DNA of 64,000 nucleotides from positions 62,001 through 126,000 of the forward strand of contig NZ_AULB01000015.1 in the NCBI RefSeq assembly GCF_000425065.1, read 5' to 3'. The notes under the pieces are model-generated. The model made no database searches and had not been told where the DNA came from. It worked only from the letters and a program-made list of their open reading frames with translations. The translations under genes were made by a program, and so were the position numbers. This document shows, in pieces, positions 28,501 through 37,838 of this stretch (position 1 is its first letter; the number at the start of each line of letters is the position of its first letter). The stretch comes from Actinomadura rifamycini DSM 43936 (GTDB lineage Bacteria; Actinomycetota; Actinomycetes; Streptosporangiales; Streptosporangiaceae).

Positions 28501-29555
28501 AGGGAGCCTCCGGCCCGGTGCGTGCGGACGATCAGGTACATGAGGTAGGGGGCGCCGAGGACGCCGGTGACGACGCCGACCGGGTAGCGCAGGTCGAACG
28601 CGAACTGCCCGGCGAAGTCGGCGACGAGGACCAGCAGGGCGCCGACGAGCCCGGCGGGCAGCAGCAGGGAGCCGCCCGTGCCGATCAGGCGGGCCGCGAT
28701 GGGGCCGGACAGGAACGCGACGAACGCGATCGGTCCCGCGGCCGACGTGGCGAACGCGATCAGCCCGACCGCGGCGACGACCACCGCGATGCGGGTGCGC
28801 TCGACGCGGACGCCGAGGGCCGACGCGGTGTCGTCCCCGAGTTGCAGCGCCGACAGGTCGCGCGCCAGGAACAGCAGGACGGGCGCGAGGACGAGCAGCG
28901 CGACGAGGGTCGGCACGACCTCGGTCCAGGTGGTGCCGTTGAGGCTGCCGGTCAGCCAGCGGGTGGCCTCCTGGAGGTCCCACTCGCCGGCGCGGGACAG
29001 GACGTAGGAGGTGACGCTGTCGCCGATCGCGGCGGTGCCGATGCCGATCAGGATGAGCCGCATGCCGGCGACGCCGTCCCGGAACGCCAGGACGTACATC
29101 AGCAGGGCGACGGCGAGGGACGCGACGATCGCGAAGACCGACACCTGGGTGCCGCCGAGGCCGAACACGACGATCGCGACGGCCGCGGCCGCGCTCGCGC
29201 TCGAACTGATACCGATGATGTCGGGGCTGGCGAGGGGGTTGCGCAGCATCGTCTGGAACGTGACACCGCCCAGCCCGAACGCGAACCCGGCGGCGACCGC
29301 GAGGACGGCCCGGGGCAGCCGGAGCCGGCCGACCGTGAAGGACGCGCCGGGCACCTGCTCGCCGAGGACCACCCGGACGACGTCGCCGGGCGGGTAGAAC
29401 GACCGGCCGACCATCAGCGAGACGGCGAACCCGGCGAGCACGAGCACGGCGAGCGTCCCGAGGACGGCGCGGCGCCGGGCGGCGCGCCGGCGGCGGCCGC
29501 GGGCGACGGCCTGGACGGCGGACGGCCGGACGGCGGCGGGGGCCGGGGCGCTCAC
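28497..29555 (-). CDS. Ferric-siderophore ABC permease (FecCD family)
   Basis: A 352-residue polytopic protein of about ten membrane helices. The FecCD marks are RLRLPRAVLAVAAGFAFGLGGVTFQ, RNPLASPDIIGISS and AAGPIAFVAFLSGPIAARL. GTG 29555 overlaps the stop of the other permease as GTGA. It pairs with that permease to form the membrane channel for the siderophore complex. Confidence 0.93.
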   Translation of the reverse strand: MSAPAPAAVRPSAVQAVARGRRRRAARRRAVLGTLAVLVLAGFAVSLMVGRSFYPPGDVVRVVLGEQVPGASFTVGRLRLPRAVLAVAAGFAFGLGGVTFQTMLRNPLASPDIIGISSSASAAAAVAIVVFGLGGTQVSVFAIVASLAVALLMYVLAFRDGVAGMRLILIGIGTAAIGDSVTSYVLSRAGEWDLQEATRWLTGSLNGTTWTEVVPTLVALLVLAPVLLFLARDLSALQLGDDTASALGVRVERTRIAVVVAAVGLIAFATSAAGPIAFVAFLSGPIAARLIGTGGSLLLPAGLVGALLVLVADFAGQFAFDLRYPVGVVTGVLGAPYLMYLIVRTHRAGGSL

Positions 29556-30595
29556 AGCTCACGCACCTTCTGACGGCGGACGATGTGGATGAGGAACGGC
29601 GCGCCGATGATCGCCGTGATGATGCCGACCTCGATGTCCTCGGGCCGTGCGATCACGCGGCCGACGACGTCGGAGAGGGTGAGCAGCGACGCGCCGACGA
29701 GGACCGTGGACGGCAGCAGCCACCGGTGGTCGACGCCGACGAGCAGCCGGCAGGCGTGCGGGACGAGCAGCCCGACGAAGGCGATCGGCCCGGCGACGGC
29801 GGTCGCCGCGCCGCACAGGACGACCGCGCCGAGGGCCGCCGCCGCGCGGATGAGGGCGACGCGCTCGCCGAGCCCGGCCGCGACGTCGTCGCCGAGCGCG
29901 AGCGAGTTCAGGCCCCGCGCGGACAGCAGGCAGATCGCGAAGCCGGCGGCGAGGAACGGCAGGACCTGCCCGATGCGCTCGTAGGATCCGCCGCCGACGC
30001 CGCCGATCTGCCAGAGCCGGAAGCCCCCGGCGATGTCGTTGCGGGGCAGCACGACGGCGCTGACCAGGGACGCGAACGCCGCCGACGCCGCGGCGCCCGC
30101 GAGCGCGACCTTGAGCGGGGTGGCGCCGCCGCGGCCGAGGGAGCCGACGGTGTAGACGAACACGGCGGACACCGCGGCCCCGGCCATCGCGACCCAGATG
30201 TAGGCGGTGGGCGACGACAGCCCGAGGAACGCGACGCCGCAGACGACGGCGAGCGACGCGCCCATGTTGACGCCCAGGATCCCCGGGTCGGCGAGGGGGT
30301 TGCGGGTCACGCCCTGCATGACGGCGCCGGACAGGGCGAGCGCCGCGCCGATCAGCACCGCGAGCAGGGTGCGCGGGATGCGCTTGGCGACGGCCGCCTG
30401 CCCGATGGTGTCCTGCGCGCCGCCGAGCGCGGCCCAGACGTCCGCCCAGGCGACGTTCCGCGAGCCGAGCACGACGGACGCGAGCATCGCCGCGGCCAGG
30501 ACGGCGACCGCGGCGAGCAGCCACAGCACGCGCACGCGCGCCGGACGCCGCACGAGGGCGGCGTCCGGCGGGCGTTCGGTGTCGGCCGTCGTCAC
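29552..30595 (-). CDS. Ferric-siderophore ABC permease (FecCD family)
   Basis: A 347-residue permease with RIPRTLLAVLIGAALALSGAVMQ, RNPLADPGILGVNMGA and VAGPIAFVGLLVPHACRLLVG. I chose GTG 30595 because it overlaps the binding-protein stop as GTGA, like the other junctions of this operon; the frame is open to 30649. It is the partner of the permease at 28497. Confidence 0.93.
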   Translation of the reverse strand: MTTADTERPPDAALVRRPARVRVLWLLAAVAVLAAAMLASVVLGSRNVAWADVWAALGGAQDTIGQAAVAKRIPRTLLAVLIGAALALSGAVMQGVTRNPLADPGILGVNMGASLAVVCGVAFLGLSSPTAYIWVAMAGAAVSAVFVYTVGSLGRGGATPLKVALAGAAASAAFASLVSAVVLPRNDIAGGFRLWQIGGVGGGSYERIGQVLPFLAAGFAICLLSARGLNSLALGDDVAAGLGERVALIRAAAALGAVVLCGAATAVAGPIAFVGLLVPHACRLLVGVDHRWLLPSTVLVGASLLTLSDVVGRVIARPEDIEVGIITAIIGAPFLIHIVRRQKVREL

Positions 30596-31623
30596 TTGAC
30601 TTTGGCGGCCGCTTCGGCGAGAGCCTTGACGTAGTCCTCCAGGACCCACGAGATCGCCAGCGGAGTCGGGTTGGCGGCGGTGCCCGCCGGGGTGGTGCCG
30701 GACATCAGGTAGACCGAGCCGCGCTCGATGGCGGGGACCTTCGACAGCAGCGGGTCGTCGCTGATCTGCTCGCGCAGCTCGGCGTCGCCGTAGCCGACGA
30801 TGATGTCGACGTCGTCGAACATGTCAATCCGCTCGGAGCTGACGGTCTGGGAGAACTTGTCCGATTCCTTGGACGCCTCGGCGATGCTGCCGGGGGTCGT
30901 CATCCCGAGGTCCTCGAAGAACAGCGTGCGGGTGTCGTGGGTCGTGTAGAAGCCGACCTCGCTGACGTCGTTGGGGTCCATGTGCGTCATGAACATCGCC
31001 GACTTGCCCTTGAGCCCCGGGTGCTTCGCGACGGCCGCGGAGATGTCGCCCTCGATGTCCTCGATCAGCTTCTCGGCCTCGGCGTCGAGCCCGATCGCCT
31101 TGGCGTTGACCCGGATGACCTCGCGCCACGGCGTCGCCCAGGGCGCGTCGGGGTAGGCCACGACGGGGGCGATCTCGCTGAGGGTCGCGTAGTCCTCCTT
31201 GGTGAGGCCCGAGTACCCGGCGAGGATCACGTCCGGCTCGGTGTCGGCGACGGCCTCGAAGTCGATGCCGTCGGTCTCGTCGAACAGGACGGGGCGTTCC
31301 GCGTTGAGCTCCTTGAGCTTCTCGTCCACCCACGGCAGGACGCCGTCGCCGTCGTCGTCGCCGAAGTTGGCGGCGGCCATGCCGACCGGGACGACGCCGA
31401 GGGCCAGCGGCACCTCGTGGTTGGCCCAGTTGACGGTGGCGACCCGTTCCGGTTTCTTCTCGACGGTGGTGGTGCCGAGCGCGTGCTCGATCGTCACGGG
31501 GAACGTTCCCGCGCCGCCGCCGGCGCTCTGTTCCGTGCTTTCCGACGAGTCGCCGCAGGCCGTGATGGTGCCCAGCAGAAGGGTCGCCGCCGCGATGAGG
31601 TGCAGGCCACGTGGACGTTTCAA
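30592..31623 (-). CDS. Iron-siderophore substrate-binding lipoprotein
   Basis: A 343-residue TroA/FepB-type binding protein. I place the start at TTG 31623 because GGTGGAG lies 6 bases upstream and the result is a compact lipoprotein signal (KRPRGLHLIAAATLLLGTIT, Cys23). Upstream in-frame GTG 31635 and TTG 31653 are alternatives. Typical segments are ERVATVNWANHEVPLALGV, EPDVILAGYSGLTKEDYATL and PAIERGSVYLM. An iron box lies just upstream, so repression by a DmdR/IdeR-type regulator under iron sufficiency is expected. The siderophore is unknown; no biosynthesis genes are nearby. Confidence 0.92.
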   Translation of the reverse strand: MKRPRGLHLIAAATLLLGTITACGDSSESTEQSAGGGAGTFPVTIEHALGTTTVEKKPERVATVNWANHEVPLALGVVPVGMAAANFGDDDGDGVLPWVDEKLKELNAERPVLFDETDGIDFEAVADTEPDVILAGYSGLTKEDYATLSEIAPVVAYPDAPWATPWREVIRVNAKAIGLDAEAEKLIEDIEGDISAAVAKHPGLKGKSAMFMTHMDPNDVSEVGFYTTHDTRTLFFEDLGMTTPGSIAEASKESDKFSQTVSSERIDMFDDVDIIVGYGDAELREQISDDPLLSKVPAIERGSVYLMSGTTPAGTAANPTPLAISWVLEDYVKALAEAAAKVK

Positions 31624-31665
31624 ACCGCTCTCCACCTTTGGAATCCGCCGCAAGCGCCAACCGAC

Positions 31666-31684
31666 TTAGGTAAGGCTTGCCTTC
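31666..31684. promoter_or_regulatory. Iron box (DmdR/IdeR/DtxR operator)
   Basis: The 19-mer at this position starts TTAGGTAAGGCTTGCC and matches the actinobacterial consensus TTAGGTTAGGCTAACCTAA at 14 of 19 positions. It lies 43 bases before the start of the siderophore operon, on the promoter side. The AraC gene that also reads leftwards is on its other side downstream and is not served by it. Confidence 0.85.
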
Positions 31685-31757
31685 GTGCGCACCTTAGGAG
31701 AAATGACCGACTTGTCGCAATCACCTCTTTGGGACAGCCGTTATCGCGATCGGGACG

Positions 31758-32549
31758 TCAACGTCCCCGGAACGCCCCCGGCGTCAGCCCGGTCGTGCGC
31801 CGGAACGCCGCGCCGAACGCGCTCGCCGAGCGGTAACCGACCTCCTCGGCCACGGCGTCGATCTCCCAGCCGCGTGTGAGCAGCGTCACCGCGTGCTGCG
31901 CGCGCGCCGCCGCGACCCACCGCGCGAAGCTCGTGCCCGTCTCCGCGTGGAAGGCGCGGGTGATCGTGCGGGCGCTCACGCCGAGGTGCGCCGCCCAGTC
32001 CGCGAGCGTGCGCCGGTCGGCCGGGTCCGCCAGGACGGCGTCCGCGATCGGGCGCAGCAGGGCGGACGACGGCACCTGCAGGAGCAGCTCGCGCGGCGAG
32101 GGGACGAGCACGTCCAGCACCATCGCCTCGGTCAGCGCCCGCGACCCGGCGGACAGGCCCGTGCCGGAGAGCCGCTCCAGCAGCAGCCGGAGCAGCGGGG
32201 TGATCTCGACGCCGACGGACGACGGGGAGATCGGGTTCACGGCGCCGAACCCGAAGAACGCGGCGCGGCACCACGTGCCCGCGGGCGCCGAGCCGGAGTG
32301 CGGCGTGCCCGCCGGCATCCACAGGCCGAGCGCGGGCGTGATCGTCCACACCCGCGACCCCACGGCGGCCGTGGACGCGCCCCGTTCGTTCCACAGCAGC
32401 TCGTGGAAGGGGTGCGAGTGCTCGTTCCAGGTGGTGTCCCGGGCGAAGGACTCGTCCCAGTGCAGGATCGTGAACGGCACCTCGGCGGCCTCCGCCGCGT
32501 AGGACGGCAGGACGCGCGTCTCCCGGCCCGCCGCTCGGGCGCCGCTCAC
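31758..32549 (-). CDS. AraC-family transcriptional regulator
   Basis: A regulator with an N-terminal cupin-like sensor (HWDESFARDTTWNEHSHPFHELLW, with a His-rich strand) and a C-terminal double HTH (RTLADWAAHLGVSARTITRAF and IDAVAEEVGYRSASAFGAAFRRTTGLTPGAFR). The start is uncertain: GTG 32549 gives the usual length, while GTG 32588 overlaps the upstream OmpA-like stop as GTGA and would suggest coupling. It lies immediately downstream of the siderophore promoter region in opposite sense of use, as many siderophore regulators do; whether it controls that operon is inference. Confidence 0.86.
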   Translation of the reverse strand: MSGARAAGRETRVLPSYAAEAAEVPFTILHWDESFARDTTWNEHSHPFHELLWNERGASTAAVGSRVWTITPALGLWMPAGTPHSGSAPAGTWCRAAFFGFGAVNPISPSSVGVEITPLLRLLLERLSGTGLSAGSRALTEAMVLDVLVPSPRELLLQVPSSALLRPIADAVLADPADRRTLADWAAHLGVSARTITRAFHAETGTSFARWVAAARAQHAVTLLTRGWEIDAVAEEVGYRSASAFGAAFRRTTGLTPGAFRGR

Positions 32550-32584
32550 GCCACGGCCCGCTTTCCCAGGTTCACGGCACCGGC

Positions 32585-34042
32585 TCACTGCACGGGCACG
32601 TTGTCCACGTTGCCGAAGGGGCCGCCGACGAACGTCACCGTGGAGACGTTGCCGGGCGGGGCCGGGATGTAGGCGAAGCCCCGGACGGGCTCCTCCACGC
32701 CGGTGCGGAACGCGGCGCCGGTGGAGCCGACGTACGGGGCGGGCTTGCCGGGGGCGGCCTTGCCGACCCGGACGGCCCGGTAGGTGTCGGTGCTCCCGGG
32801 GACCTGGATCGCCATCGAGGTGAACACGCCGCCCGGGTAGTCGCGGTGCGGGTACGCCGCGTTCGGGGGCGTGGTGCCGGGCCCCTCGTTCACGATCTCG
32901 AAGACGGCGACGATGTAGGCACCGTCCCGGTAGAACGGCTTGACGTCGAGGCGGCGCTTCTGCTCGCCGAACCGGGCGTAGCGGCTGGCGACCTTCGCGC
33001 CGTCGGACGCGCGGAACGCGGCGGGCGGGACGGCGGCGCCGCGGCCGTCAGCCGACGCGGTGGTGGAGCCGTTCACGCCCTCGGTGACCTCGCGGACCTC
33101 GTACTGGATCTCGACGCGGCGGTTGCGGGCGCGGGCCTTCTCGTCGTCCTTGCCGCCCTCCTTGGCGATGGGCTCGGTCTCGCCCTTGCCGTGCGCGGAG
33201 TACTTGAACGCCCCGCCGAGCCGCTTCTCCAGCTCGGCCATGACCGCCTCGGCGCGCTGCCGCGACAGCTTGAGGTTGTAGCCGTCGCTCCCCTTGCTGT
33301 CGGTGTGCCCGTTGAAGGTGAGGGGCCGCTTGTTCGGGTCGGCCTTCGCCTTGATCTCCTGGGCGGCCTCGTCGAGGACCTGCTTGGCGCGGCCGGACAG
33401 CTTCGCGGAGTCGAACGCGAACAGGACGTCCGTCCGGAGGTTGACGGTGACGTCGGAGCCGCTGGACGTGACGTCCTTGATCTCGCCCTCGGTGATGTCG
33501 TACAGGTACGCGGGGTTGCCGCCGTCGCCCTGGCCGCCGTTCGCGGGCGCGCCGCCGGTCCCGGTGACGGGGACGCCCGCGAACTCGCCCGCGGTGCCGG
33601 GCGTGATGGCGGTGAGCCGCTGGACGTTCTGCGGGATCGCCGGGTAGGCGGCGGTGAGCCGCTGCGGGGTGTTCGGCGCGAAGTTCTGCGGGGCGGGCGG
33701 CGCCGTCGGCTTGTAGAGCCTGCGGCCGACCGGGTCCAGCAGGTCGACGGCGAACGCGACGCTCTTCGGCGCCTGCTCCATCGACGTCACCGTGTAGGTG
33801 AGGACGGACGTGGCGCCCTGCCGCTGGACGCCGGTGATCTGGACGCGGGCGTGCAGGGCGGCGTCGCCGAACCAGCCCTCCCTGGCCAGTTCGCCCGGCT
33901 GGGCCGCCGGCGTGCTCGCCGTTCCGCTCGACGCGGCCGCCGAGGGCTCGCTCCCCTCCGCGTCGCCGGAGTCGGAGCACCCGGTCGCGAGCAGCAGCCC
34001 GGCGAGGAACGCGGCGAGGGGGACGCTCGATGAGGGGCGCAT
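32585..34042 (-). CDS. OmpA-family lipoprotein
   Basis: A 485-residue envelope protein. The signal ends in LLATGC, so Cys22 should be lipidated. The middle part holds an OmpA-like peptidoglycan-binding domain (DVLFAFDSAKLSGRAKQVLD, FNGHTDSKGSDGYNLKLSRQ, ARNRRVEIQYEV). It is flanked by two beta-rich regions of a kind seen in actinomycete OmpA lipoproteins (TSVLTYTVTSMEQ; GGPFGNVDNVPVQ). ATG 34042 follows CCGGAG. It probably anchors the membrane to peptidoglycan; the flanking domains have no known role. Confidence 0.9.
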   Translation of the reverse strand: MRPSSSVPLAAFLAGLLLATGCSDSGDAEGSEPSAAASSGTASTPAAQPGELAREGWFGDAALHARVQITGVQRQGATSVLTYTVTSMEQAPKSVAFAVDLLDPVGRRLYKPTAPPAPQNFAPNTPQRLTAAYPAIPQNVQRLTAITPGTAGEFAGVPVTGTGGAPANGGQGDGGNPAYLYDITEGEIKDVTSSGSDVTVNLRTDVLFAFDSAKLSGRAKQVLDEAAQEIKAKADPNKRPLTFNGHTDSKGSDGYNLKLSRQRAEAVMAELEKRLGGAFKYSAHGKGETEPIAKEGGKDDEKARARNRRVEIQYEVREVTEGVNGSTTASADGRGAAVPPAAFRASDGAKVASRYARFGEQKRRLDVKPFYRDGAYIVAVFEIVNEGPGTTPPNAAYPHRDYPGGVFTSMAIQVPGSTDTYRAVRVGKAAPGKPAPYVGSTGAAFRTGVEEPVRGFAYIPAPPGNVSTVTFVGGPFGNVDNVPVQ

Positions 34043-34112
34043 CGGCTCTCCGGTCGGTCGGGGGAGCGGGAGGTCGAGGCTTACGGTAGCGGTCCGGGCA
34101 CCGGGAGCGCAG

Positions 34113-34141
34113 CGGCCCCCGCCGCGGTGCGGCGGGGGCCG
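34113..34141. terminator. Inverted repeat after the acyl-CoA dehydrogenase gene
   Basis: A 12-bp stem CGGCCCCCGCCG / CGGCGGGGGCCG with a 5-base loop, downstream of the stop at 34218 on the minus strand. It has no T-run; a terminator is likely. Confidence 0.65.
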
Positions 34142-34217
34142 TGTGCCGGAGGCGGGAGGCGGGCCCGGTCGGGGTGCGAGGTCGAGGGGGCCTCCCCGGC
34201 ACGTGCGGGACGGCGCG

Positions 34218-36053
34218 TCAGAACGCCTCTTCGGGCAGCTCCATGGCGTCCAGGGTGGTGGCCTCGGTGACCGCGCGGTCGGCGGCCAGGCGCGGCAGGA
34301 CGGTCTGGCAGAAGAACTGCGCGGCGGCGACCTTGCCGGTGTAGAACGCCCGGTCGGAGTCGGAGACGTCCCCGCCGCCGAGGGCGGTCAGCGCGACCTC
34401 GGCCTGGCGGCAGAGCAGCCAGCCGACGATCAGGTCGCCGAGGGCGAGCAGGAGGCGGCTGCTGTTCAGCCCGACCTTGTACAGCTCCTTCGGGTTCTCC
34501 ATGGAGGAGAGCGCCCACCCGACCATCGGGTCGAGGATGCCCTGGACGTCGTCGAGGGCGCGGGCGAGGGCGGCGCGCTCGTTCTTGAGGCGGCCGTTGC
34601 CGGCGTCGCTCTCGGTGAACGCCTTGACCTCGCCGGCGAGCACCTTCAGCGCCGCCCCGTTGTCCCGGAGGATCTTCCGGAAGAACAGGTCCTGGCCCTG
34701 GATGGCGGTGGTGCCCTCGTACAGGGTGTCGATCTTGGAGTCGCGGATGTACTGCTCGATCGGGTACTCCTGCAGGAAGCCGGAGCCGCCGAGGGTCTGC
34801 AGCGACTCGGCGCCGAGCAGGGCGTACGCGCGCTCGGACCCGAAGCCCTTGACGATCGGGAGCAGCAGGTCGTTGAGCTTCTCGGCCTGCTCGTCCTTGC
34901 GGCCCTCGTGCTCGGCGATCTGCACGGCGTCCTGGTAGGAGGCGGTGAGCAGGACGAGCGCCCGCATGCCCTCGGCGTACGCCTTCTGCGTGAGGAGGCT
35001 GCGCCGGACGTCCGGGTGGTGCGTGATCGTGACGCGCGGGGCCGTCTTGTCGGTCATCTGCGTCATGTCGGCGCCCTGGACGCGCTCCTTGGCGTACTCG
35101 AGCGCGTTGAGGTAGCCGGTGGAGAGGGTGGCGATCGCCTTGGTGCCGACCATCATGCGGGCGTACTCGATGACGAGGAACATCTGCTTGATGCCCTCGT
35201 GCACGTCGCCGACGAGGTAGCCGACGGCCGGGTGCTTCTCACCGAAGGTGAGCTCGCAGGTCGTGGAGACCTTGAGGCCCATCTTCTTCTCGACGTTGGT
35301 GACGTAGGCGCCGTTGCGCTCGCCGAGCTCGCCGGTCTCGAGGTCGACCATGTACTTGGGCACGAGGAACATCGACAGGCCCTTGGTGCCGGGGCCGGCG
35401 CCCTCGGGGCGGGCCAGCACCAGGTGGAACACGTTCTCGGACATGTCGTGCTCGGCCGAGGTGATGAACCGCTTCACGCCCTCGATGTGCCACGTCCCGT
35501 CCGGCTGCTCGACGGCCTTGGTGCGGCCCGCGCCGACGTCGGAGCCCGCGTCCGGCTCGGTCAGCACCATCGTCGCGCCCCACTGCCGCTCCCGGGCCAG
35601 CTCGGCGAAGCGCTTCTGCTCGGGGGTGCCGATCTGCCACAGGATCTGGGCGAAGCCGGGGCCGGAGGAGAACATGTAGACGGCCGGGTTGGCGCCGAGG
35701 ACCTGCTCGGCCACGGCCCAGGTGAGCGAGCGGGGAGCGCCGCTGCCGCCGAACGCGGGGACGAGGTCGAGGCGGTACCACTCGGCGTCCATCCACGCCT
35801 GGTAGCTCTTCTTGAAGCTCTCCGGCATGGTGACGCTGCCGTCGGCCGGGTCGAAGACCGGCGGGTTCCGGTCGGCGTCCTCGAACGAGTCGGCGAGCGG
35901 CCCCTCGGCGAGGCGGTTCACCTCGTCGAGGATGCTGCGCACGGTGTCCTCGTCCAGCTCCGCGTACGGGCCGCTTCCGAGGAGGTCCTGGCGCCTGAAC
36001 ACCTCGAAGAGGTTGAACTCCAGGTCACGGAGGTTGCTCTTGTAGTGCCCCAT
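34218..36053 (-). CDS. Acyl-CoA dehydrogenase, FadE5 type
   Basis: A 611-residue FAD enzyme, the exact length of Mycobacterium tuberculosis FadE5, catalysing alpha,beta-dehydrogenation of fatty acyl-CoA. The start is [14 protein letters not shown]. Other marks are [20 protein letters not shown] (FAD/substrate loop), [20 protein letters not shown], and [19 protein letters not shown], which carries the catalytic-base Glu region. The extra C-terminal helical domain of this long subgroup is present. CGGAG precedes ATG 36053. Two palindromes upstream may bind a TetR-type regulator. It stands alone with no other beta-oxidation gene. Confidence 0.94.
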   Translation of the reverse strand: MGHYKSNLRDLEFNLFEVFRRQDLLGSGPYAELDEDTVRSILDEVNRLAEGPLADSFEDADRNPPVFDPADGSVTMPESFKKSYQAWMDAEWYRLDLVPAFGGSGAPRSLTWAVAEQVLGANPAVYMFSSGPGFAQILWQIGTPEQKRFAELARERQWGATMVLTEPDAGSDVGAGRTKAVEQPDGTWHIEGVKRFITSAEHDMSENVFHLVLARPEGAGPGTKGLSMFLVPKYMVDLETGELGERNGAYVTNVEKKMGLKVSTTCELTFGEKHPAVGYLVGDVHEGIKQMFLVIEYARMMVGTKAIATLSTGYLNALEYAKERVQGADMTQMTDKTAPRVTITHHPDVRRSLLTQKAYAEGMRALVLLTASYQDAVQIAEHEGRKDEQAEKLNDLLLPIVKGFGSERAYALLGAESLQTLGGSGFLQEYPIEQYIRDSKIDTLYEGTTAIQGQDLFFRKILRDNGAALKVLAGEVKAFTESDAGNGRLKNERAALARALDDVQGILDPMVGWALSSMENPKELYKVGLNSSRLLLALGDLIVGWLLCRQAEVALTALGGGDVSDSDRAFYTGKVAAAQFFCQTVLPRLAADRAVTEATTLDAMELPEEAF

Positions 36054-36100
36054 TCGAGACTCCGTTCGGCTCGGCGGGCTGCCGACGGCCCCGCACTGCG

Positions 36101-36145
36101 TACTGGTCAGTAACTCAACGACATGCTACCCGCTGGTAACCAGCG
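36101..36145. promoter_or_regulatory. Two palindromes in the acyl-CoA dehydrogenase promoter region
   Basis: TACTGGTCAGTA at 36101-36112 (5-bp arms) and CGCTGGTAACCAGCG at 36131-36145 (7-bp perfect arms around one base), 48 to 92 bases upstream of the start at 36053. Spacing and symmetry fit operators of dimeric TetR-type regulators of fatty-acid genes; the regulator is not identified. Confidence 0.5.
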
Positions 36146-36568
36146 AGAACCACCAGGAAGGCGGCATTCGTCGGGACCCGGGCCACACATGCCTTACCAT
36201 CGGGCCTACAAAGTGACGCAACTCACATGTACGGCGCAACTCCGTTACCGGTTGGTACACACAAACGAACATTAAGTGACAAACAGGACATTTCGCCCTC
36301 AACAGGCTGGTCAACTCATGGTTGGGCGTTTCAGAATCATGTCCCCCGGCCTACGCATCGATTGCCGGGACATCGCTTTCGGAACGATCCTCGCCTAACC
36401 CTTGACAAAGCACGGTCTCATCGCTAGCTCTCTCACGTTTCCGGGCGCCATGACCGGATCTGGCAAACGTGAACCAATGGGGGAGCTCGTCCCTCTTACT
36501 TGAGGTGGCACGGGGTCGCAAGGGTCTGCGGGTTCTCCCCCGGAGCCCGAGGAGAGGAAGGACTTGAA
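36146..36568. promoter_or_regulatory. Low-GC intergenic region with promoter and structured leader of the polysaccharide locus
   Basis: This gap is clearly poorer in GC than its surroundings. TTGACA at 36402-36407 and TAGCTC at 36425-36430, 17 bases apart, form a good sigma-70-type promoter pointing right. The transcript would have a leader of about 130 nt before TTG 36569. It can fold into a 7-bp hairpin (36434-36440 with 36465-36471) and a 7-bp closing stem (36479-36485 GGGGGAG with 36535-36541 CTCCCCC). The closing stem encloses two small hairpins, near 36492-36505 and 36518-36531. The ribosome site follows directly. A riboswitch or other RNA element is possible. Confidence 0.55.
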
Positions 36569-37837
36569 TTGTCGTCTGTCACGGGGTGGCTCGATGATGC
36601 CTGGAGTTCGGTGACGGGGGCGTTCTCCAGCGGCGACTGGCGGGACTTCATCCCGCTGGGGTTCGCGGGACTGCTGGTCTGGGGGCTCTGGCTCTACCGG
36701 GTGATCCTCTCCCGCATGGACAAGCCGGTCGTGAACAACTTCCGCACGACCGTTTCGGTGGTGGTCCCCTCGTACCGCGAGGACCCCGAGATCATGATGC
36801 GCTGCCTGGACAGCTGGCTCGCCCAGAACCCCAGCGAGATCATCATCGTGATCGACGTCGCCGACACCGAGGGGCACCGGCGGCTGGCGCAGGTCACCGA
36901 CCCGCGCGTGCACGTCCTCGTCTACGAGCACTCGGGCAAGCGGTCGGCGCTCGGCGTCGGCATCCGCGCGGCCCGCGGCGAGATCATCGTGTTCGCCGAC
37001 TCCGACACCTGGTGGCAGCCCGGCCTGCTGGACGCCGTCCAGATGCCCTTCGAGGACCCCCAGGTCGGCGGCGTCGGCACCCAGCAGAACGTCTACCAGC
37101 GCGAGACGAGCGTGTGGCGCCGGATCGCCGACTGGCTCGTCAACCTGCGCTACTACGACTACGTCCCGGCGATGGGCTCCAAGGGCGGCGTCGCCTGCCT
37201 GTCGGGCCGGACGGCCGCGTACCGCCGCTCCGTCATCCTCCCCGTGGTGGAGAACCTGGAGAACGAGTTCTTCCTCGGCCGCCGCTGCATCGCCGGCGAC
37301 GACGGGCGCCTCACCTGGCTGACGCTGTCGCAGGGCTACAAGACGGTGCACCAGTCGTCCGCGCGCGCCATCTCCATGTTCCCCGACTCGTTCCGCGCCT
37401 TCTTCAAGCAGCGCATCCGATGGAGCCGCAACTCCTACCGCTGCTACCTCACCGCCCTGTGGAAGGGCTGGCTGTGGAAGACCCCGTTCGTCACCAAGGT
37501 CACCGTCCTGCAGATCCTGCTGACCCCCGTGACGATGGGCGTCACGCTCGGCTACCTGATCTTCAGCCGCATCCTCGACAACCTCACCCCGCTCGGCATC
37601 ACGCTGGCCATCGGCTGGGTGCTGTTCGGCCGCGGCGTGCGCGGCTGGTCGCACCTCAAGCGCCACCCGAAGGAGATCCTGCTGCTGCCGCTGACCGCCC
37701 TCGTGATCATCATGATCTCGCTGCCGATCAAGCTGTACGCGTTCATCACCATGAACAAGCAGGGCTGGCTGACCCGCTCCGCCGACCAGGTCGGCGGCGC
37801 CGGGCAGAGCGCCAGCTCGCTGCAGGGAGTTGGCTGA
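36569..37837 (+). CDS. Processive family-2 glycosyltransferase (hyaluronan/Alg8-like synthase)
   Basis: A 422-residue membrane glycan synthase that should polymerise a UDP-sugar and export the chain. One N-terminal helix (FIPLGFAGLLVWGLWLYRVIL) is followed by the GT-A domain: VVPSYRED, SGKRSALGVGIRAA, FADSDTWWQ (DxD metal site), CIAGDDGRLT (acceptor Asp) and KQRIRWSRNSY (QxxRW processivity motif). Three further helices end in KLYAFITMNKQGWLTR, which resembles the end of Alg8 and NodC/HAS proteins. TTG 36569 lies 8 bases after GGAGAGGAAGG; the ATG 36500 has no such site. It is the first gene of the locus to 46166. The substrate is probably UDP-glucuronate, from the linked dehydrogenase. Confidence 0.9.
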   Translation: MSSVTGWLDDAWSSVTGAFSSGDWRDFIPLGFAGLLVWGLWLYRVILSRMDKPVVNNFRTTVSVVVPSYREDPEIMMRCLDSWLAQNPSEIIIVIDVADTEGHRRLAQVTDPRVHVLVYEHSGKRSALGVGIRAARGEIIVFADSDTWWQPGLLDAVQMPFEDPQVGGVGTQQNVYQRETSVWRRIADWLVNLRYYDYVPAMGSKGGVACLSGRTAAYRRSVILPVVENLENEFFLGRRCIAGDDGRLTWLTLSQGYKTVHQSSARAISMFPDSFRAFFKQRIRWSRNSYRCYLTALWKGWLWKTPFVTKVTVLQILLTPVTMGVTLGYLIFSRILDNLTPLGITLAIGWVLFGRGVRGWSHLKRHPKEILLLPLTALVIIMISLPIKLYAFITMNKQGWLTRSADQVGGAGQSASSLQGVG

Positions 37838-37838
37838 G

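Noticed and set aside
32549..32588. GTGA overlap as proof that the AraC gene is coupled to the OmpA-like gene
   Set aside because: The GTG at 32588 has no ribosome site and gives an N terminus longer than the family. The overlap may be chance, so it is only mentioned as an alternative start.
36430..36568. Firm call as a c-di-GMP or c-di-AMP riboswitch
   Set aside because: Only short fragments of either consensus are visible and their order and spacing do not fit. It is kept as an unassigned structured leader.
37830..37838. TTG 37830 as start of the first AlgG-like gene
   Set aside because: It would overlap the synthase by 8 bases with a ribosome site only 2 bases away. GTG 37839 has better spacing.
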